Origin: JAXDMU01 sp963762435
Lineage (GTDB): Bacteria > Pseudomonadota > Alphaproteobacteria > ATCC43930 > CGMCC-115725
Length of the DNA stretch: 64,000 bases
Assembly (NCBI GenBank): GCA_963762435.1
Contig: CAVXLN010000010.1
Location: 372,001 to 436,000 of the forward strand
Direction of reading: 5' to 3'
Positions 26,221 through 34,747 of this stretch are shown in pieces (the first letter of the stretch is position 1; the number at the start of each line of letters is the position of its first letter). A program made the position numbers and the translations under genes. The notes beneath the pieces are model-generated. The model was not told the DNA's origin and ran no database searches. It worked only from the letters and a program-made list of their open reading frames with translations.

Positions 26221-27873
26221 TTATTTCCGCGCGCCGCGACGCGTGCCGGCTCGACGGACGGACGCGAAGGTGTGCGGATCGGCAAGGCGGCTTTCGGGCA
26301 GCGAGATGATCACGCGCGTGCCTGTTCCGAGCACGCTCTCCACGCGCAAATCGCCGCCATGGAGACGCATCAGCGATCGCGAGATGGGAAGCCCGAGACC
26401 CGTACCCTTGAACCGTCGAGCGATGGTGGAGTCGACTTGCCCGAAGGGCGTCAGCGCGGTCTCGATGTCGGCGCTGGACATGCCGATGCCGGTGTCGGAC
26501 ACCGATATCTCCAATCCCGTCCCCAGGATTCGCTGAGCCGCGACCGTCACGGTGCCGCCGCTCGCCGTGAATTTGAGCGCATTCGACAACACATTGAGCA
26601 TGACCTGCTGCACGAGGCGCTGATCGGCCCGCAGGATCGACGGCTCGGCGAGCTGCAACTGCATCGAAATCTGCGCCGCTTCGGCTTGTTTGCCGAACAA
26701 GCCGACGACCCCCGCGATCTGTTCCCGCACATCGAGATCGGTTTCCCGCAACTCGACCTTCCCGGCCTCGAGCTTGGCCAGGTCCAGAATGTCGTCGACC
26801 AGGTCGAGCAGATGACGGCCGCTCGAGAAGATATCGCGGGCGTAGCCGACATAATGGTCGGGTGCTGGACCCATGACCTGATCCTTGATCATCTCCGCAA
26901 AGCCTAGAATAGCGGTCAGCGGCGTCCGCAATTCGTGGCTCATTGTCGCCAGGAACGTGCTTTTGGCCTTATTGGCGATATCCGCTTCTTCCTTCGCGGC
27001 CAGCAAGGCGCGCTCGGCCAGCTTGCGCGTGGTGATGTTCTGGATCGCGCCCACCACCCGCACCAACCGTCCCTGATCGTCGACGAACATCTTGGCAGCG
27101 GACTGCGCCCAGACCTCCCGGCCATCGGCACGGTTCATCCGGTGTTCCGGCCGATACGGCGCGCCCGTCTCGACATGCGCCTGCCAGGCCGCCCGGACGA
27201 CGGCACGGTCGCGCGGGTCGACGGCGACATAAAGGTCTTCGTACAGGCTCTCGAAAGTCTGCTGTTGATCGAAGAACGTGTCTTCGGCGCCGCTCTTGGT
27301 CAATTCTCGCCCGACATAGTCGAGCTCCCAGACATGGATGTCCGACAATGCGAGGGCCAGCTTCAACCGCTCCTCGGAGCGCTCGCTACGTTCGAGCGCC
27401 AGGTCGCGCTCGCGCAGCGTCTTGGCCAGCGCCGCCACGGCCTGCGCCCTGACCCACTCGTCAGCGAGGAAATCCGCGATGTCTTGCAGGCGCGCCGCCT
27501 TGGTCGCATCGAAAGCCTGCGGCTCCAGCCCGGAGACGCTGAGCACGCCCGGCGTGGAGCCGTCGAGCAAACGGATCGGGACCGCCACCGTGAACCGCAG
27601 AAACGGCGGACCGGTGACCAGGGGATGGTTGGCGAAGTGCGGGTCCAGCCGCCCGTCCTCGACCCAGAACAGCTTGCCGCCATCCAGAACCGACTGGGTC
27701 ACGGGATCTTCCACCGGCAAGGCCTCGGCATACCGGCTGCGCCATATCTCGCCTTCGTGAACGAGGATGATGGATGCACCGGCCGAGGCGAACATGCCGC
27801 GGGCCAGACGCGCCGCGCGATCGAAAACCGCCGTCGATAGATCGAGGCCAAAGGGGGCGTCGCGGGAAGTCAT
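26221..27873 (-). CDS. GAF-PAS sensor histidine kinase
   Basis: About 550 residues and no membrane segments, so cytoplasmic. The order is a GAF domain (about 15-160), a short coiled coil (ALAKTLRERDLALERSERSE), a PAS domain (about 180-300, ending VVGAIQNITTRKLAE), HisKA with His313 in TMSHELRTPLTAILGF, and a HATPase_c domain with the N-box (NVLSNALKF), DTGIGM and GTGLGLPISRS. The cognate regulator is unknown: petR is convergent, 9 bp away, but co-transcription is impossible. The ATG at 27873 is chosen; a TTG 15 codons upstream is possible. It is flanked by petR and by a degraded copy of the petR 3' end. Confidence 0.9.
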   Translation of the reverse strand: MTSRDAPFGLDLSTAVFDRAARLARGMFASAGASIILVHEGEIWRSRYAEALPVEDPVTQSVLDGGKLFWVEDGRLDPHFANHPLVTGPPFLRFTVAVPIRLLDGSTPGVLSVSGLEPQAFDATKAARLQDIADFLADEWVRAQAVAALAKTLRERDLALERSERSEERLKLALALSDIHVWELDYVGRELTKSGAEDTFFDQQQTFESLYEDLYVAVDPRDRAVVRAAWQAHVETGAPYRPEHRMNRADGREVWAQSAAKMFVDDQGRLVRVVGAIQNITTRKLAERALLAAKEEADIANKAKSTFLATMSHELRTPLTAILGFAEMIKDQVMGPAPDHYVGYARDIFSSGRHLLDLVDDILDLAKLEAGKVELRETDLDVREQIAGVVGLFGKQAEAAQISMQLQLAEPSILRADQRLVQQVMLNVLSNALKFTASGGTVTVAAQRILGTGLEISVSDTGIGMSSADIETALTPFGQVDSTIARRFKGTGLGLPISRSLMRLHGGDLRVESVLGTGTRVIISLPESRLADPHTFASVRRAGTRRGARK

Positions 27874-27989
27874 GGTCGTGCCGCGCTCGGTCGCAATGCA
27901 CCGGTATCTTGGCGCCAAGTGGGTCCTGGAACCCTGAATATCTGCGTCTATCGTTAAGATTCGGTGCGGATCCGGCCCGCGGCCGCTTC

Positions 27990-28025
27990 GCGCGCGGCAC
28001 GGGCTCTGTGCTGAAACCGGATTAA
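27990..28025 (+). pseudogene. 36-bp remnant of the petR 3' end
   Basis: Thirty-one of 36 bases match the last 36 bases of petR (26177-26212), including the stop position, and it would still read RGTGSVLKPD followed by stop. Nothing petR-like precedes it. It lies on the far side of the kinase gene, in the gap before csaA. Confidence 0.7.
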
Positions 28026-28068
28026 GCGGCTATACCACTACTCAGCGAAGTGGGGCGGGGGCAGTGTC

Positions 28069-28404
28069 TTAGAACAGCCGCACGCCGTTCGGCACGGCAT
28101 GGTCCGGTGCGATCAGCACCACCGCACCTGCCTCGTCCGGAAAGCCCAGCACCAGCACCTCGGACATGAATTTGCCGATCTGCCGCGGCGGGAAATTCAC
28201 CACCGCCGCCACCTGCCGTCCAATCAACGTCTCGGGCTGGTAATGGACCGTGAGCTGGGCGGAGGATCGCTTCACGCCCAGCTCGGCCCCGAAATCGATG
28301 GCGAGCTTGATCGCCGGCTTCCGCGCCTCGGGATAAGGCTCGGCGGCCACGACCGTACCGACGCGGATTTCGACCTGAAGGAACTGCTCGAAACTGATGT
28401 CCAT
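28069..28404 (-). CDS. csaA: CsaA-like tRNA-binding protein
   Basis: 111 residues, a single OB-fold tRNA-binding domain. It opens MDISFEQFLQVEIRVGTVV and contains the family block VVNFPPRQIGKFMSEVLVLGF. CsaA-type proteins bind tRNA-like structures and have been linked to chaperone and export functions. Size and motifs match closely. It follows the phasin gene by 9 bp on the same strand, probably in one transcript. Confidence 0.93.
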   Translation of the reverse strand: MDISFEQFLQVEIRVGTVVAAEPYPEARKPAIKLAIDFGAELGVKRSSAQLTVHYQPETLIGRQVAAVVNFPPRQIGKFMSEVLVLGFPDEAGAVVLIAPDHAVPNGVRLF

Positions 28405-28413
28405 GGAGCGGCG

Positions 28414-28842
28414 CTATTTGCCTTTCTTGGCGAGATGCTTGACCTCGTCCAGCCCCTCGCCGATCCGGCGATTGATGACATCGACCGCCTCGTTGCCCGA
28501 GCGCGCCATGATCTCGGCCAGCTCGCGCGCGTTGGCGAGCGCCTTCTCGAGCGCCGCCTTCGCGGCCTCCGCATGCTTGGCGACGCGCTCTTCCGGGCTG
28601 TGCGCCTGCGACATGTCGCGCATCAGCGTCTGCGCTTCCTCGATGCCGCCGCGCACGATCTCGGCCTGGCGTCGCGCCAGCGCCTGCATGCCTTCGATCA
28701 CAAGCTGATTGGCCTTGGTCAGCGCCTCGACATTCTTGCGCTGCGAGGACATGACGGCTTCGACATCCATGCCAGGCACCTTGAACTCGCCCAGCAGCTT
28801 GGTCACATCCATGTCGAACAGCGGGTTCGGCGTCTTGGTCAT
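28414..28842 (-). CDS. Phasin-family protein
   Basis: 142 residues, nearly all helical. The region MDVTKLLGEFKVPGMDVEAV precedes the core SSQRKNVEALTKANQLVIEG and the repeated Ala/Glu-rich helices typical of the phasin_2 family. Phasins coat polyhydroxyalkanoate granules and regulate granule size. The start at 28842 has AAGGA about 8 nt before it. A TetR-type regulator lies immediately upstream, a frequent neighbour. No PHA synthase is in the window, though acetoacetate metabolism appears near 39 kb. Confidence 0.9.
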   Translation of the reverse strand: MTKTPNPLFDMDVTKLLGEFKVPGMDVEAVMSSQRKNVEALTKANQLVIEGMQALARRQAEIVRGGIEEAQTLMRDMSQAHSPEERVAKHAEAAKAALEKALANARELAEIMARSGNEAVDVINRRIGEGLDEVKHLAKKGK

Positions 28843-28927
28843 GATCCGCATCCTTCTCGCATCAAGAGAAAAAGGTCGGGTTATTCGCCGGAATAAAAGA
28901 GATCTTCCGCCGCGCGAGCGGCACGCG

Positions 28928-29539
28928 TCAAGAGGCCGCCGCTTCGTCCTGGGCGGATGTTTCCTGCTCGAGCCGCATGAACGGCTCGGCTCGCCGGAGC
29001 GCCTTGTCGAGCGCCGCCATAGTGCGGCTGAGATCGGGCGAATCATCGTCGCGGAAGGTCCGCACGGCCGACAGATATGCCGCACACAGCGTCGGCACGC
29101 GCACGGCGCCGATGAGGCCGCCGGCCGGAATATGGGCCGCTTCCAGCATCCAGCGCATCGAATGCGGCAGCGTGAGGGCGACCGGCAGCATCTCCGGCAC
29201 CAGCCGCCGCGCCTCGCCGGCCATGCGGGCGAGTGACGGCTTATAGGGAGTAAGCGCGTCGAAGCGCCGCATCAGCACGTCGAACAGCCGGTCGCGCGGC
29301 CGCTCCTTGGGATCTACCGGCTCGGCCAAGCTGGCGAGATCGATCCGGCGGACGAATTCCTCGAGGATCGCGGGCTTCGACGGCAACAGGCGATAAAGCT
29401 CGGTGATGCCAAGCTCGGCCGCCGCCGCGATATCGGCGAGCGAGATCTCGGACCAGCTCCGCTCGGCCGCCAGCCGCATCGCTGCGTCGACGATCTGGAG
29501 CTTCAAATCCTCAGGTGGCGGAACCGTTTTTCGGGCCAT
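28928..29539 (-). CDS. TetR-family transcriptional regulator
   Basis: 203 residues. The N-terminal helix-turn-helix (about 15-62) reads LQIVDAAMRLAAERSWSEIS, then LADIAAAAELGITELYRLLP. The C-terminal ligand domain is Leu/Arg-rich with no recognised ligand signature. It is transcribed toward the phasin gene 85 bp away and may regulate it or be co-expressed. A ribosome site (GGAGGGAAGCC) precedes the ATG. Confidence 0.9.
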   Translation of the reverse strand: MARKTVPPPEDLKLQIVDAAMRLAAERSWSEISLADIAAAAELGITELYRLLPSKPAILEEFVRRIDLASLAEPVDPKERPRDRLFDVLMRRFDALTPYKPSLARMAGEARRLVPEMLPVALTLPHSMRWMLEAAHIPAGGLIGAVRVPTLCAAYLSAVRTFRDDDSPDLSRTMAALDKALRRAEPFMRLEQETSAQDEAAAS

Positions 29540-29596
29540 GGCTTCCCTCCAATCCTGCCTCGGAGATGGGGTGAAAGGTCCGAAATTTCAACGACT

Positions 29597-30070
29597 TTAT
29601 GCGACGGTTGCGACCCGCCCGCCGGTCAGGCGCTGAAGCTCGGCGAAGCTCACGGGAAAGAGTGATTTCGGATGGCCGGCCGCCGCCCAGATCTCGTCAT
29701 GGGCGGCAAGATCGCGATCGATGAACACGACCCCTTCCATCGCATGGCCGACGGGGGCCACCCCGCCGATCGCGAAACCGGTCCGCTCGCGCACGAAATC
29801 GGCGTCGGCCTTGCCGAGCTTTTCACCCAAGAGGGCCTCGACTTTGCACTCGTCGACCCGGTTGGCGCCGCTGGTCACGACCAGCACATGCCGGCCCGAC
29901 GACGCCTTGAAGATGATCGATTTGGCGATCTGTCCAAGCCCGCAACCGAGCGCCGCCGCGGCCTGAGGGGCGCTATGGGTGGCATCGGGCAGCATGCGCA
30001 CCTCGCCCTGATAACCATTTCCGCGCAAGACGGCGAGGACGCGCTGAACCGGTGCCGGCAGCTCGCTCAT
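29597..30070 (-). CDS. YbaK/EbsC-family aminoacyl-tRNA deacylase
   Basis: 157 residues. The conserved YbaK region includes the catalytic-site lysine at about 50 (LGQIAKSIIFKA), the GANRVDECKVEALLG loop, and GFAIGGVAPVGHAMEGVVFID. The family hydrolyses mischarged Cys-tRNA(Pro) or similar products. The ATG overlaps the proC stop as ATGA, so it is the last gene of ybjN-proC-ybaK. Whether it is YbaK proper or a ProX-like relative cannot be settled by eye. Confidence 0.9.
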   Translation of the reverse strand: MSELPAPVQRVLAVLRGNGYQGEVRMLPDATHSAPQAAAALGCGLGQIAKSIIFKASSGRHVLVVTSGANRVDECKVEALLGEKLGKADADFVRERTGFAIGGVAPVGHAMEGVVFIDRDLAAHDEIWAAAGHPKSLFPVSFAELQRLTGGRVATVA

Positions 30071-30885
30071 CCGGCCAGTTCCCGCGACCGCGCCGCGGCT
30101 GCTGCGACCGCGCGATCCATGAGATGCTGCAGCCCATCCTCGGCCATCAGGATATTGAGGGCGGCCTGCGTCGTGCCGGCCGGGCTCGTCACATTCTTGC
30201 GCAATTGCTCGGCACTTTCCGGCGAGAGGCGCGCGAGCTCGCCCGCTCCCGATACCGTGGCGCGGGCCAGCCGCATCGCGAGCTCGGGCGCCAACCCTTC
30301 CCTGGCACCAGCGGCCGCGAGCGCCTCGATCATCAGGAAGATATAGGCGGGTCCGCTGCCCGAGACCGCCGTCACGGCATCGAGAAGCCGCTCGTCATCG
30401 GCCCATTCGACCGCCCCCACCGCCTCGAGCAGCCTGAAGCCCAACGCCTTGCCGGCGGCATCGACATGGGGGTTCGGCACAATGACCGAGATGCCGCGCC
30501 CGACCGCGGCCGGCGTGTTCGGCATGGCGCGCAGCACCGGCGTTTCAGGGCCGAAATGCCCGGCGAAGCTCGCGAAGCCCTTGCCGGCGACGATCGACAG
30601 CACGGGTGCCCCCAGCGCCACCACCGACCGATAGGGCGGCAGGGCCGCATCCATATATTGCGGCTTCACCGCGACGACCGTGATGTCGGGCCGGTAACCG
30701 GCCGGCAGTGACGCGGCATCGCTCAGCAACGTGACATGGGCCTCGCCCGTGAAACCCGCGATTCCGGCTGGATCGACGGCGGTCACATGGCCGACGACGC
30801 CACCCTCGAGCCAGCCCCGGACAAGCGCCTGGCCCATCTTGCCGCAACCGATGAGCAGGACCTCCGCGGCAGCTGCGGCACTCAC
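30067..30885 (-). CDS. proC: Pyrroline-5-carboxylate reductase
   Basis: 272 residues from a GTG start that overlaps the ybjN stop (GTGA). The NAD(P)-binding motif GCGKMG lies at about 13-18, VVAVKPQYM follows, and the substrate site is AVSGSGPAYIFLMIEALAAA. It reduces pyrroline-5-carboxylate to L-proline, the last step of proline synthesis. It is translationally coupled to both neighbours. Confidence 0.96.
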   Translation of the reverse strand: MSAAAAAEVLLIGCGKMGQALVRGWLEGGVVGHVTAVDPAGIAGFTGEAHVTLLSDAASLPAGYRPDITVVAVKPQYMDAALPPYRSVVALGAPVLSIVAGKGFASFAGHFGPETPVLRAMPNTPAAVGRGISVIVPNPHVDAAGKALGFRLLEAVGAVEWADDERLLDAVTAVSGSGPAYIFLMIEALAAAGAREGLAPELAMRLARATVSGAGELARLSPESAEQLRKNVTSPAGTTQAALNILMAEDGLQHLMDRAVAAAAARSRELAG

Positions 30886-31385
30886 GCCTCGCCCATCGGC
30901 TCGATCATGGCCGAGGTCATGGCGTCGTCGGGCGTCTTCCCACCCCAGATGACGAGCTGGAACGCCGGATAGAAGCGCTCGCACTCGCTCAACGCCATAT
31001 CGACCAGATCCTCGAGCTGCTCGACCGAGGCGCCGGAGGCGCCGCGCAGCAGAATCGCATGGCGGAACATCGGCAGGTTCGTGTCCGAGCAGACATCGAA
31101 ATGGCCCAGCCACATCTTCTCATTGATGATCGCGAGCAGCTCATAAACCTGCTGCCGGCGCGCCTTCGGGACCTTCATGTCGAAGCTGCAGGAGAAATGC
31201 ATGGCACTGATCTCCTCCTGCCACACGAACAGCAGGCGGTAATCGCACCAGCGCCCGGAAATCTCGACCACCATCTCCTCGTCGCTGGCACGATCATGGG
31301 CCCATTCATTGGCCAGCACGATCTCCTCGACGATATCGATCGGATTGCCCCCGACGATGCTGTGGTCAGTCGATAAAGCGGTCAT
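30882..31385 (-). CDS. YbjN-domain protein
   Basis: 167 residues. The YbjN domain, related to the type III secretion chaperone fold, shows in FVWQEEISAMHFSCSFDMKV, with INEKMWLGHFDVCSDTNLPM and the C-terminal ECERFYPAFQLVIWGGKTP. YbjN proteins are conserved next to proC in alphaproteobacteria; their function is not settled. I set the start at 31385 because GGAGGG stands 5 nt upstream. First gene of a three-gene overlapping unit. Confidence 0.9.
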   Translation of the reverse strand: MTALSTDHSIVGGNPIDIVEEIVLANEWAHDRASDEEMVVEISGRWCDYRLLFVWQEEISAMHFSCSFDMKVPKARRQQVYELLAIINEKMWLGHFDVCSDTNLPMFRHAILLRGASGASVEQLEDLVDMALSECERFYPAFQLVIWGGKTPDDAMTSAMIEPMGEA

Positions 31386-31445
31386 CGCTACCCTCCATAC
31401 GGGGCTGCTTGGCGATGGCATCCCCACATGCCACCACCGAGCCTG

Positions 31446-31469
31446 GTGTGAGCGACCCGTGACTCACAC
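31446..31469. promoter_or_regulatory. Inverted repeat upstream of ybjN-proC-ybaK
   Basis: GTGTGAG-N10-CTCACAC, perfect 7-bp arms, 61-84 bp before the ybjN start. Arm spacing and position suit a dimeric regulator. The gap also serves the ubiK gene, which is transcribed toward it, so the ybjN unit is the more likely target. Confidence 0.4.
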
Positions 31470-31548
31470 TTCATATAGTAGAGCCTGCCAAACCCGGCCC
31501 GAACGCGCAAGCTCCGATCAAATCGCTCAACCATACGTTCCCGCTCAG

Positions 31549-31863
31549 TCAATCCTGTGTTGCCGGCTTGGCACGTTTCCGTGCCGGTTTGGGTGCGGCA
31601 TGCGCCGGCGGCGCCATGGATGCCAGCCGCAACTCCAGCTCGGCCAGGCGGGCCGCCAACGCTTCCTGCTCCGCCCGGGCCTTGGCGGCCATGGCCTGGA
31701 CGGCATCGAACTCCTCGCGCGTCACCACATCCATGCGTGCCAGAATACGCTCGAACTGCTCGCGCATGCGTTGCTCGACCTCGTCGCGCACGCCGCTCAA
31801 GGCGGTGAAGGCACCGGTCGCAACCCGCGCCAGGTCATCGAGCAGGCGATTATCGGTCTGCAT
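31549..31863 (-). CDS. ubiK: UbiK-family accessory factor (BMFP protein)
   Basis: 104 residues: amphipathic N-terminal helix (NRLLDDLARVATGAFTALSG), then a coiled coil at about 55-85 (EFDAVQAMAAKARAEQEALA, followed by ARLAELELRLASM) and a basic Pro/Ala/Lys tail. This is the BMFP/UbiK plan. UbiK assists assembly or function of the ubiquinone-biosynthesis complex. In alphaproteobacteria it is commonly found near lgt, as here (lgt about 2 kb away on the other strand). Confidence 0.87.
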   Translation of the reverse strand: MQTDNRLLDDLARVATGAFTALSGVRDEVEQRMREQFERILARMDVVTREEFDAVQAMAAKARAEQEALAARLAELELRLASMAPPAHAAPKPARKRAKPATQD

Positions 31864-32063
31864 GGCGGAACTCCCATCTAGCCAGATCGCCGTATATGGG
31901 CAGCGCTAGCACGAAATCGATGAACGGCGAAAGAATTATGGACCTTGCCCGCAACGCCTGCCTCATTAGCGGCGGCACAGCTGAGCCGTGCCAAATCCAA
32001 GCGGTGATGGACGGAACATCAACGAGAATAGTACAAACCATTGCTCTTTCGACTGATGGGCGC

Positions 32064-32822
32064 ATGGCTCTCTACGACGATATCGGGCGAAACTACGCGG
32101 GGTTCCGCCGGCCGGACCGGCGGATCGCGGCAGCCATCGAGTTGGCACTCGGGGATGCCGCGAGCGTGGTGAATATCGGCGCCGGGTCCGGCTCCTATGA
32201 ACCGCCCGGCCGAGCCGTGCTCGCCGTCGAGCCGTCCGACGTGATGATCCAGCAACGCCCCCCCGGGGCCGCGCGATGCCTGCAGGGGTCGGCGGAGGCG
32301 CTGCCTCTGGAGACGGGCTCCGTCGATGCGGCCATGACGGTACTCAGCGCCCATCATTGGCCGGATCTCGCGTGCGGTTTGGCTGAGATGGCGCGGGTGG
32401 CGCGCAAGCGCGCGGTCGTGCTGACATGGGTTCCCGATGCCCCGCCATTTTGGCTGACCGAGGACTATTTCCCCGAGATAGCGGCCTTTGACCGCAAGAT
32501 CTTTCCGAATTCCCCCGGCCTTCTGGCGATGCTGGAGCGCGCGATCGGGCCGGCGCGCATGGTGACGGTTCCCGTTCCGCATGACTGCACGGATGGCTTC
32601 CTCTGCGCCTATTGGCGCCGGCCGGAAGCCTATCTCAACGCCGAAGTCCGAAGCGCCATATCCAGCTTCGCCCGGATCGACGCCGAACCGGGCCTGGCCA
32701 GGCTGCATGCCGACCTGTCAAGCGGGCGCTGGGCCGAGCGCAACGGCCATCTCTTGACCCTGGATGCGCTGGACCTGGGCTACCGCATCGTTTGCTGCGA
32801 AATTGCCGGCAAAACCCGTTAA
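32064..32822 (+). CDS. Class I SAM-dependent methyltransferase (UbiE/COQ5-like)
   Basis: 252 residues from the ATG at 32064. The N-terminus ALYDDIGRNYAGFRRPDRRI is typical of small-molecule methyltransferases with a Tyr-Asp-x-x-a-x-x-Y opening. Motif I is VVNIGAGSGSY (36-46), with a later AMTVLSAHHWPD block. In-frame starts upstream (31896 or 31938) would add residues with no conserved features and lower-GC codons. Substrate unknown. The gene is divergent from ubiK. Confidence 0.8.
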   Translation: MALYDDIGRNYAGFRRPDRRIAAAIELALGDAASVVNIGAGSGSYEPPGRAVLAVEPSDVMIQQRPPGAARCLQGSAEALPLETGSVDAAMTVLSAHHWPDLACGLAEMARVARKRAVVLTWVPDAPPFWLTEDYFPEIAAFDRKIFPNSPGLLAMLERAIGPARMVTVPVPHDCTDGFLCAYWRRPEAYLNAEVRSAISSFARIDAEPGLARLHADLSSGRWAERNGHLLTLDALDLGYRIVCCEIAGKTR

Positions 32823-32900
32823 ACCCATGATCGCCCAGCGGCACCGGGAAAGCCCCGCGCTTGCCGGCCGCCAAGGCTTGCGCCTATAAGCTCGGCCATC

Positions 32901-33887
32901 ATGATCGTCATCACCGGCGGCGCCGGTTTCATCGGATCGAATCTCGTGGCATGCCTCGAAGCACGCGGCGGTCCCGGTCTTGTGGTCGTGGATCGGCTGC
33001 GCACGACCGAGAAATGGCGCAATCTCGGCAAGCGCGAGCTGCTCGAGATCGTGCCGCCCGACTTGATGTTCGAGTATCTCGACGATCATCGCTCCGTTAT
33101 CGATGGCGTATTTCATCTGGGAGCGATCTCCTCGACCATGGAGGCCGACGCCGATCTCGTCGTCTCGAACAATTTCACCCTGTCGCAGCGAATCTGGCGC
33201 TGGTGCGCCGACAATCGCGTGCGGCTGATCTATGCCTCCTCGGGTGCCACATATGGCGACGGCACGGGCGGCTTCGACGACGATGCGTCGAGTGCTGCAC
33301 TGGCCCGCCTTCAGCCGCTCAATGTCTATGGCTGGTCGAAGCATCTGTTCGATCGCTGGGTCGTGCGCCAGGCCGAGCGCTCCTACCCCTGTCCGCCGCA
33401 ATGGGCCGGGCTCAAATTCTTCAACGTCTATGGGCCGAACGAGTACCACAAGGGCGCCCAGCTGAGCGTGCCGTTCCAGATCTGGCGTACGCTTGCGGAG
33501 GATAAGCCCGTCACCCTCTTCCGCTCGCATCGCCCGGATGTCGCCGACGGCCAGCAGCAGCGCGACTTCGTGTGGGTCGACGATGTCGTCGAGATGATGC
33601 TGTTCCTTTACGACAATCCGAAGGTGGGCGGCCTCTTCAATGCCGGCACGGGCACCGCGCGCAGCTTCCTCGATCTCGCCAAGGCGACCGCTGCCGCGAT
33701 GGGACGCGAAGCCGAGATCGACTTCGTCGACACGCCGGAAGCGATCCGCGCCAATTACCAATATTTCACGCAGGCCCGCATGGACCGGCTGCGCAAGGCG
33801 GGTTATGCCAAGCCGCCGACCAGTCTCGAGGACGGGATCAGGCAGTATGTCCAAGGCTTCCTTGTGAGATCGGATCGCTATCGATGA
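32901..33887 (+). CDS. hldD: ADP-L-glycero-D-manno-heptose 6-epimerase
   Basis: 328 residues, a short-chain epimerase: GGAGFIG at 6-12 for NADP, the catalytic Tyr-x-x-x-Lys in NVYGWSKHLFD (about 144-148), then FNVYGPNEYHKGAQLSVPFQ and DFVWVDDVVEMM, which are specific for this enzyme. It makes the heptose donor for lipopolysaccharide core. Its stop overlaps the lgt start (ATGA). Only weak ribosome-binding sequence precedes its own start. Confidence 0.94.
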   Translation: MIVITGGAGFIGSNLVACLEARGGPGLVVVDRLRTTEKWRNLGKRELLEIVPPDLMFEYLDDHRSVIDGVFHLGAISSTMEADADLVVSNNFTLSQRIWRWCADNRVRLIYASSGATYGDGTGGFDDDASSAALARLQPLNVYGWSKHLFDRWVVRQAERSYPCPPQWAGLKFFNVYGPNEYHKGAQLSVPFQIWRTLAEDKPVTLFRSHRPDVADGQQQRDFVWVDDVVEMMLFLYDNPKVGGLFNAGTGTARSFLDLAKATAAAMGREAEIDFVDTPEAIRANYQYFTQARMDRLRKAGYAKPPTSLEDGIRQYVQGFLVRSDRYR

Positions 33888-34747
33888 TCCTCGTCATTCC
33901 CTATCCGCACTTCGATCCGATCGCATTGGCGATCGGCCCGCTGGCGATCCGCTGGTATGCGCTGGCCTATATCGCCGGGCTGGTGCTGGGCTGGCGCTAT
34001 TGCGTGGCGCTGGCCAAGCGGCCGCCGATCTTCATGAAGACCATCGATATCGATGATTTCCTGGTCTGGGCCACGATCGGCGTCGTGCTCGGCGGCCGGA
34101 CCGCCTATGTGCTGTTCTATCGCCCGGGCTTCTATTTCGAGAATCCGCTCGAGATCTTCCAGCTCTGGCATGGCGGCATGTCCTTCCATGGCGGCTGCGC
34201 CGGCGTGATCCTGGCGATCATCCTGTTCGCCCATCGGCGCAACATCCCGATGTTCGCCCTCGGCGACATCGTCTGCTGCGCGACACCGATCGGACTCTTC
34301 TTCGGCCGCCTCGCCAATTTCGTGAATGGCGAGCTGTGGGGCCGCCCGACCGACGTGCCCTGGGCTATGGTGTTCCCCAATGGCGGGCCGGAACCGCGCC
34401 ACCCGAGCCAGCTCTATCAGGCCGGCCTGGAAGGGCTCGTCCTGCTGATCGTGCTGTTCGTGCTCGAGCGAGCCGGCGCGCGCCGACGGCCGGGCATCAT
34501 CGGCGGCTCCTTCCTCATCGGCTACGCGATCGCGCGCAGCATCGGCGAGCTGTTCCGGGAGCCCGACCAGCAGCTGGGCTTTCTCGGCGATTTCCTGCGC
34601 AGCGACCAGGTGCCGGCCTTCCTCCATCCGCTCGCCGGACTGTTCGAGGGCATCACCATGGGCCAGCTCCTGTCGCTGCCCATGCTGATCGCGGGCATCT
34701 GGATGATCCTGCGGGCCAGGCCGGTCACCCGCTCGATCGAAGTGTGA
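33884..34747 (+). CDS. lgt: Prolipoprotein diacylglyceryl transferase
   Basis: 287 residues, about seven membrane segments. Family signatures present are AIRWYALAYIAGLVLGW, then HGGMSFHGGCAGV and the Lgt signature RLANFVNGELWGR (about 142-154). Lgt transfers diacylglycerol from phosphatidylglycerol to the lipobox Cys of prolipoproteins in the inner membrane. It overlaps hldD upstream and the methyltransferase gene downstream. Confidence 0.96.
   Translation: MILVIPYPHFDPIALAIGPLAIRWYALAYIAGLVLGWRYCVALAKRPPIFMKTIDIDDFLVWATIGVVLGGRTAYVLFYRPGFYFENPLEIFQLWHGGMSFHGGCAGVILAIILFAHRRNIPMFALGDIVCCATPIGLFFGRLANFVNGELWGRPTDVPWAMVFPNGGPEPRHPSQLYQAGLEGLVLLIVLFVLERAGARRRPGIIGGSFLIGYAIARSIGELFREPDQQLGFLGDFLRSDQVPAFLHPLAGLFEGITMGQLLSLPMLIAGIWMILRARPVTRSIEV

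Noticed and set aside
26221..27873. The GAF-PAS kinase as the cognate partner of PetR
   Set aside because: It is convergent, not co-transcribed, and appears to have arrived by insertion next to petR; adjacency alone is not evidence of pairing.
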